NCBI GenBank assembly: GCA_001931905.2
Contig: MSJI02000120.1
Span: 1 to 23,387 of the forward strand
Reading direction: 5' to 3'
Source: Cladosporium sp. IMV 00045
Lineage: Eukaryota; Ascomycota; Dothideomycetes; Cladosporiales; Cladosporiaceae
Length of the DNA: 23,387 nt
Of the stretch, positions 18,804-23,387 are shown one piece after another. The notes beneath the pieces were generated by a model. The model saw only the letters and a list, made by a program, of their open reading frames with translations, did not search any database and was not told the origin of the DNA. Both the position numbers and the translations under genes were made by a program. Numbering within the stretch: position 1 is the first letter of the stretch; every line of letters begins with the position of its first letter.

Positions 18804-21464
18804 GGTGTGTGTGCTCCGTGTCGATGCCCTGCCTTGCCTGCAAGAGGGTTGCGCCAACACAGAAAAGCTGAACGTCGGCGTGGAATGCGGCGTGCGCAGG
18901 CTGCGGTGTCACCTGCAGAAGCGAGTGAGGTTCGAGATTGCGGCGTCGAGGAGCCGAGTACCTAAGTGACAGGGGAGTCGATTGGTCTTGTACCACCCCC
19001 CACAGCACTGGTCAACGACGAACAAACAGCGACAGTTTGAAGACGAAGACGAAGACTACGACGACGACAACTGCAATTCTTCGGCCCGTGGTTTGGCAGG
19101 ATGTCATGGGGACCGGCATCTCAAGTATGGCGTCTCGAAGACTGGAGATGGCGCGGTGGAGTCGTGTTAAGGCGCATCCTGGCCGTGCTATAAGCAGCTG
19201 GTGGATGCAGGTGCAGCACTAGACCAGAGCAGGCGCTGGCCCATCAGCCTTGAGGATCAGCCGCCGTGAGCGCGAGTGGCAGCGCTGGTAGACGGACGAA
19301 CAGACCGACCGCAGTACGCGTTTGGAGACCTTGCGTTTCACGCTGCTGGCCATCGGACTCCCATGTGGCCCTCTGCCTATACCACGTCAACTGCCGTCAT
19401 CATATCCGCGCTCGACCGTCGACAAGGCCGTTTGGTCCCTGCCAATGGATCCCTAGCCGCGCTCTCCCCGGTGCTGAATTGGCCTGATAAGCAACCGTTG
19501 CTTAGCTATGCCGGTGTTGTCGCCATGAACAGCCTCCTCCGGGTGATGTGTTCATGGTGCCACATGGTACACATGGCGATGCTCCCGGTGGAGCTTTTCT
19601 GCAACGAGCCGTTGGAGAGCTTGAGCATCGAGCACCCTGAAAAGGTGGCCTTTGCCCAATCACTGCGTCACAATAGCCGCACTGGCCGGGTCATATTGGA
19701 ATTGGATTTTCGGAAGCTCACAATTAACTCACCGGCACATCCAATCCCTGACGCTAAGAGTGAAAGTGACCCGGCTTTCTTGTCGATCAACTAGCAGCGA
19801 TTCCACTTCGATGTCAAAAGTCCAGAAGCATTCGTCTCGAGGACGTTTGCGGCTTCGACAAGAATTTTTGAGATCTGTGCAGGACCGGATGTTCAACGCT
19901 CGACAGAAAATCTCTTGCGGCTGAATCCCTGGCCGAGCAGGTGGAATGTGTCCTGCATCTCCAATACGAGGCTGCAAGACGTGCAACACGCAGGAGATGC
20001 ACGTAAGCGTGGATGTCACGACAGGGGTAGGAGGTATTACCTCCTACTGCATAGGATACTCCAGCACCTACGCCTTATCCCGCATCTCCCGCGTCCGCAG
20101 AGGATCCTCCGTGGTGAAAAGCGTCCTTTGAGAATAATCTATCACTAAAAGCTGCTATGGCTGCAAGTGCCGCTCTCGTCCTCACCGTCGTCTGAGCTCT
20201 TGCTTCCGGCTCTTGACTACGTTCTTAGTGACCAATGGAAGACGGTCGGTCAAGCCTCCGATTTCTGATTACAGTACTGTACGTGCAGATTGCATAGTGC
20301 AGACGGCTTCTTCCACCGCCAACCGGAGGCGGTCTTCCTTCCTTTCGTCAAGTCGAAACAGGTGATCAACCCAGTGGCAACTGCAATGCGTACCGATTTA
20401 CTCGAGTCAGAAACAGATCCTAGAACCGGTTCATTGGGACTTTCGATGCTTGATCCGCAGGGTCAAAGCGCGCTTCTTGACTCGCTGTCTTTGCGACACG
20501 GCAGCCTCACAAGGAGGCCCCAGCCTGTCAAATAACAAAGGTGCCACGGGTGCTCCATTGTTGAAACACTGACTCGACGACCAAACAGTAATCAATAGAC
20601 GGCAAGGACGAAGCCCAAATCCGGTCTTGATACTGCCAATGTCGAAGGAGGATGCGCTTGGCTTGACGATTGACGACACGAGCGGAGTTTTGCCTGTTTC
20701 ACGCGCGTGGATCAATCGGTGGAGAAACAAGTCGATCGAGCTCATCCTGATGCCTAATCAAAGGAGATTCTCCGGAGACGTGTGATATATGTCGCGGCCT
20801 CACCCGTAGTCACACGATTTACGCCACACGGCAAGAAAAGTTGTTATTTGTTGCACAAGCTGTTTGCGTGACCTTGCCACAATATTGAAAATTCGAGAAC
20901 AGTTTGCCTGAGCGACTTACGACCACGCCGAGCTTGATCAAACGACGAAGCCCCGAAGGAAACCGTTGCGAATGATCGCCGCCGACTGTCCACCGGATTC
21001 TTACATAACAATTGGACAGCGCATCAACCCTCGCCGTTGCCTTCCATTTCTCACGGGAAATGTATCTGTTAAAAAGGTCGGAGGGAAAATGGTCTGGATC
21101 TTGTTCAAGATATATGGCGCATGTCCCAGGCACGAGTACAAATCTGACCAAAGCATCAGCGATTTTCCAGAACCTTAGAACAATCTTGCTGATCTTTCGT
21201 CGCAACTCGGCTTTGGCTTCGAACGCTTTTGCTGCTCCGAGATGATTCGAGACGACGCATCCGCCCAGTTGCATGAAATCCATTGATGATTCGCATATTG
21301 CGGCGCCGAATATTGTGGAGGATTCAATCCGCAGCCATGTGCGGTGGCTTGCATCCAAATTAATTAAGCATCCTATTCAAGCAGCTAAATATACAAGCGA
21401 AGAACAAAAGAAAGAAACCCTCCAATCAGCGTTCCGACCTCGATCACTGGGTGCAAAAAATCAA
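18804..21464. other. Gene-poor 2.66 kb stretch, no convincing coding region
   Basis: This is the largest gap in the window. Frames of 100-180 codons exist (19276-19794 plus, 20819-21358 minus, 20431-20745 minus). The first begins with GTG and the second with TTG, codon use is irregular, and none shows a family signature. The left end holds the promoter of the gene at 18803 and includes a short GAAGAC/ACG simple repeat. A 17-base near-perfect inverted repeat (TAAGCAAC-C-GTTGCTTA) occurs at 19488-19504. Old transposon debris, a non-coding transcript or a decayed gene would all fit. Confidence 0.45.
19039..19069 (+). repeat. Short simple repeat (GAAGAC)3 followed by (ACG)n
   Basis: Three uninterrupted GAAGAC units (19039-19056) run into TACGACGACGAC. 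It is a minor microsatellite-like tract in non-coding DNA. Confidence 0.7.
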
Positions 21465-22525
21465 TCAATCATAAAAGCAGGCGTCGGGCTTGTGCACGCA
21501 AATCTTGCCGCTCGAATTGGACTTCAGCACAATCCTGGGATCTTTCTCGCTGGCCTTGACGGTCTTGCCGTTCACTTCCTGCTCTTCGGTTAGGATGTCC
21601 TCGACCTTGCCGTCCACAAATCCAGGCAAGGCTTTCCAGTGTGCATCCTGGCCTTTCTTGGGCAACCTGTCTGCTGAGCCTCTCTGAGCAGGCTCTTCGC
21701 TCTTTTGGTGCTTCGAGCCGACAGTGCCCTTGCTGTCTCCATTGCTGGACTTGTCGTCTTGCTTCTTGCTGTTGCCGTTCGTCTGGCCTTTGCCGGCGTT
21801 GCCCTTTTGGCTCTTGTTGCTGCCACTCTGCTTGCTACGAGAGCGCTTCTGGCCGGCGTTGGCTTCTTCACCATCTTCTTCGCCCTCTCCCTCATCATCT
21901 TCGTCTTCGTCTTCTTCATCGTCATCCTCCTGATACTCCTCCTCCTCGTCGTCCGCCTCAGCAGCATCCTCACCCTCGTCATCCTCATCACCATTCTTCT
22001 GCTGCTTCTCCTGTTTCTTCTTCCCCTCATACTTCTCTTGCTCCTCCTCGTTGGCATTCTCTCTACTTTCCTTCGCCTTCTGTGTGTTTCCAACAAATTG
22101 TTTGCCCTCCTTACTACCCTCCTGCTTCTTCTGATCGGTCTCCTCCTTCTCCTTCTCGCTCATATGCTCCCACGCTTTCTTGGGCAGATATCTCTTCTCA
22201 GTGCCGTCCTCCTGCTTGGCGTGGCCAGAACCCTCCTTGGTCTGCCATTCCTCTTCAGTCCATTCGGACAGGTGCTTTTGAGAATTGTCCTGCTCTGACT
22301 TGTCGGTGTTGTAGCCGCCACCGCGCTTCTTATATCTGGATTGGCCACCCGTTAGTGGGAGGCCCTTGCGATTTTGTTCATCAGACTGTCAACTTACTCC
22401 GAAGCCATCATCTGAGCCTTTCTCGCGGACCATTGACCAGGTGCTCCTCCCTTATCGCTGTTGTAGATTTCCTCCTTCACTTCATCGCGAAGCTTGGGAT
22501 CGCTGTACTTTTCTTTGGGAGGCAT
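21465..22525 (-). CDS. DUF5872 plus HVA1-type TUDOR domain protein, two exons
   Basis: On the minus strand exon 1 is 22525-22398 and exon 2 is 22335-21465. The 62 bp intron 22336-22397 has a gtaagt donor, a CACTAAC branch site and a atccag acceptor, and it splits a Glu codon. The product is 332 aa. Residues about 5-135 match the DUF5872 pattern: KYSDPKLRDEVKEEI, DKGGAPGQWSARKAQMMA, EYKKRGGGY across the splice junction, EWTEEEWQTKEG, KRYLPKKAWEHM and KEGKQFVGNTQKAK. A very acidic stretch (158-200) and a Ser/Lys/Asn/Gly linker follow. Residues about 270-332 match the hypervirulence-associated (HVA1) TUDOR domain: AHWKALPGFVDGKVEDI, VNGKTVKASEKDPRIVLKS and SGKICVHKPDA. The composition suggests a nuclear or nucleic-acid/chromatin-associated protein, which is inference. 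The domain name comes from Cryptococcus and says nothing about virulence here. Confidence 0.85.
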
Positions 22526-22979
22526 GCTGATTGTCACAGTAAGTGTGTATCGAAATTGTAAGCTGTGTAGTTTCGCAGTTTGTGAATTGGATCGATGAAA
22601 TGTATTACAGGAACCAGAAAGCTTTCGCCAAAAACAAACACTTCGAACCTCTTTATACCACGTCCGACCGAGCCATTGTACAATGTGCGCGTCACAACGA
22701 CGCGCTGCTAAAGTGGTTGCGCATCAATGCGAACATCCAAAGTCGTGACATCACCAATAATGAACCAGCCATTCGACGACGGCACAGAGTTTCGAGCAAA
22801 TCTTTAATGATGATGAAAGTGATCGACACGTACCTGGTCGACGGGTGTCAGATCGCGATCGGGAGCGATGAACCACAACCCTATCAACTATCTCACCAAA
22901 CCCTACGATCTAAAAGCCAACCCTCTATCACGAAATCTTGAAACCTTCAAGCAGCCATTACCCCAGCTCCAAGGGTCGG
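22526..22979. promoter_or_regulatory. Promoter region of the DUF5872/HVA1 gene
   Basis: About 450 bases lie upstream of the start codon and end where the AT-rich relic begins. A plus-strand frame of 132 codons (22543-22941) begins with GTG and shows no domain, so I leave it out. No TATA box or CCAAT box stands out. Confidence 0.45.
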
Positions 22980-23151
22980 CCATATGTACAAAAGTGCCAA
23001 AATTATAGATTTCCTGGTTTTTACCATAGTACCAAAATCCAAATTTAGGCTTATTTATATCAAAACACACTATATTCCATTGTTTTTAATAGTAATAGCC
23101 CCTAAGAACATATATCACCTCGTTTACGTAATAGAAGAATACTAAAAAAGG

Positions 23152-23170
23152 TACGTAGGCCGCCTACGTA
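23152..23170. repeat. Inverted repeat TACGTAGG-CCG-CCTACGTA
   Basis: Two perfect 8 bp arms surround a 3-base centre inside the AT-rich relic. It could be a piece of a terminal or subterminal inverted repeat. One such repeat is close to chance expectation for the whole window, so position is the main argument. Confidence 0.5.
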
Positions 23171-23190
23171 TATATCTCGACGCGTAGGTA

Positions 23191-23387
23191 GATTAGATAC
23201 GCGATTAGCAAGCCGTTAGTTAGACCCATAATCAGATGCGTATTTATATCGAAGAGGCTACCGGTATACCTCTTACCGTTCGAACGTTTAAACGTAAGAT
23301 AAAAGAGATAGGACTATCGTCTCGCCTTTTTATTAAGGACTCGCTATAACTTCGCGCTATTATCTTAAACGCATACTCTAATCTTCG
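23191..23387 (+). pseudogene. Decayed transposon-type coding frame, partial
   Basis: The frame containing the ATG at 23236 reads 37 codons of sensible protein (MRIYIEEATGIPLT, then VRTFKRKIKEIGLSSRLF) and then meets TAA at 23347. Upstream in the same frame are TAG codons, including one at 23221, and after the TAA the frame stays open to the window edge. All the stops are TAG or TAA, which is what CpA-to-TpA change makes from Gln codons. The TVRTFKRKIKEIGL block resembles the helix-turn-helix-like N-terminal segment of fungal integrase/transposase proteins, but I cannot assign a superfamily. Confidence 0.5.

Larger units (their letters stand above)
22980..23387. mobile_element. AT-rich, RIP-like transposon relic running off the window edge
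   Basis: Composition changes abruptly near 22980 from balanced to AT-rich. By hand count over 23161-23387 I find about 33 TpA against about 23 ApT, and only about 5 CpA+TpG against about 24 ApC+GpT. These ratios point to C-to-T mutation at CpA, the RIP signature of ascomycetes. CpG is not depleted. The right part retains a broken coding frame. The element continues beyond the window, so its type and ends are unknown. Confidence 0.65.

Noticed and set aside
18924..18940. Weak B-box-like word (gaggttcgagattg) suggestive of a tRNA
   Set aside because: No matching A box, acceptor stem or cloverleaf could be drawn around it.
19488..19504. 8 bp inverted repeat with a single-base centre
   Set aside because: This is near chance expectation. 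No terminator or RNA context is evident.
19276..19794. 172-codon plus-strand open frame in the gene-poor stretch
   Set aside because: It begins with GTG, has no recognisable domain, and its codon use is unlike the neighbouring genes. No splice sites were found that improve it.
20819..21358. 179-codon minus-strand open frame
   Set aside because: It opens with TTG and the first internal ATG is about 25 codons in. The protein matches no family I know and the frame could easily arise by chance.
21705..22298. Leu-rich, apparently membrane-spanning plus-strand frame
   Set aside because: It is the antisense shadow of the acidic/Lys-rich DUF5872/HVA1 gene; GAG/GAA and AAG codons read backwards give Leu, Phe and Ser.

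Overview
The window looks like nuclear DNA of a filamentous ascomycete (Pezizomycotina; Dothideomycetes is my best guess). The genes are compact and mostly intron-poor. The few introns have GTAAGT- or GTATGT-like donors and CTAAC/CTGAC branch sites. Every recognisable protein is of a fungal type. One end runs into an AT-rich, stop-riddled stretch that looks like a transposon decayed by repeat-induced point mutation (RIP). There are no rRNA, tRNA or CRISPR features that I can support.

Layout from left to right: a pyrimidine-rich promoter and a plus-strand Mtr-type neutral amino-acid permease (799-2287, one intron). Tail-to-tail with it is a minus-strand FHA-kinase-FHA checkpoint kinase of the Rad53/MUS-59 type (2496-5702). 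Next comes a minus-strand NTF2-like protein with a 26-residue tandem repeat (6700-8181). A shared divergent promoter then leads to a plus-strand hotdog thioesterase (9073-9579), which faces a second, paralogous thioesterase on the minus strand (9935-10696). After a 1.35 kb divergent promoter follow a plus-strand condensation-type acyltransferase with an HxxxDG motif (12048-13811) and, convergent with it, a major-facilitator transporter (14015-15720, one intron). Two more minus-strand genes complete the set: an unnamed conserved protein whose first exon lies behind a 261 bp intron (16782-18803), and a DUF5872 plus HVA1-TUDOR protein (21465-22525, one intron). From about 22980 to the end is the AT-rich transposon relic.

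Most genes look like ordinary housekeeping or accessory genes and not a single pathway. The two thioesterases, the acyltransferase and the transporter (9.0-15.7 kb) are four adjacent genes that could all handle acyl groups or their products. There is no backbone synthase or cluster regulator, so calling this a metabolite cluster would be speculative.

The least expected signal is compositional. In five of the six genes that sit in convergent pairs, the coding strand switches from C-ending codons in the 5' part to G/T-ending codons in the 3' part. The other notable points are the RIP-like relic, the two copies of one short motif in the 16.8-18.8 kb protein (the first created only by splicing), and the tandem repeat of the NTF2-like protein.
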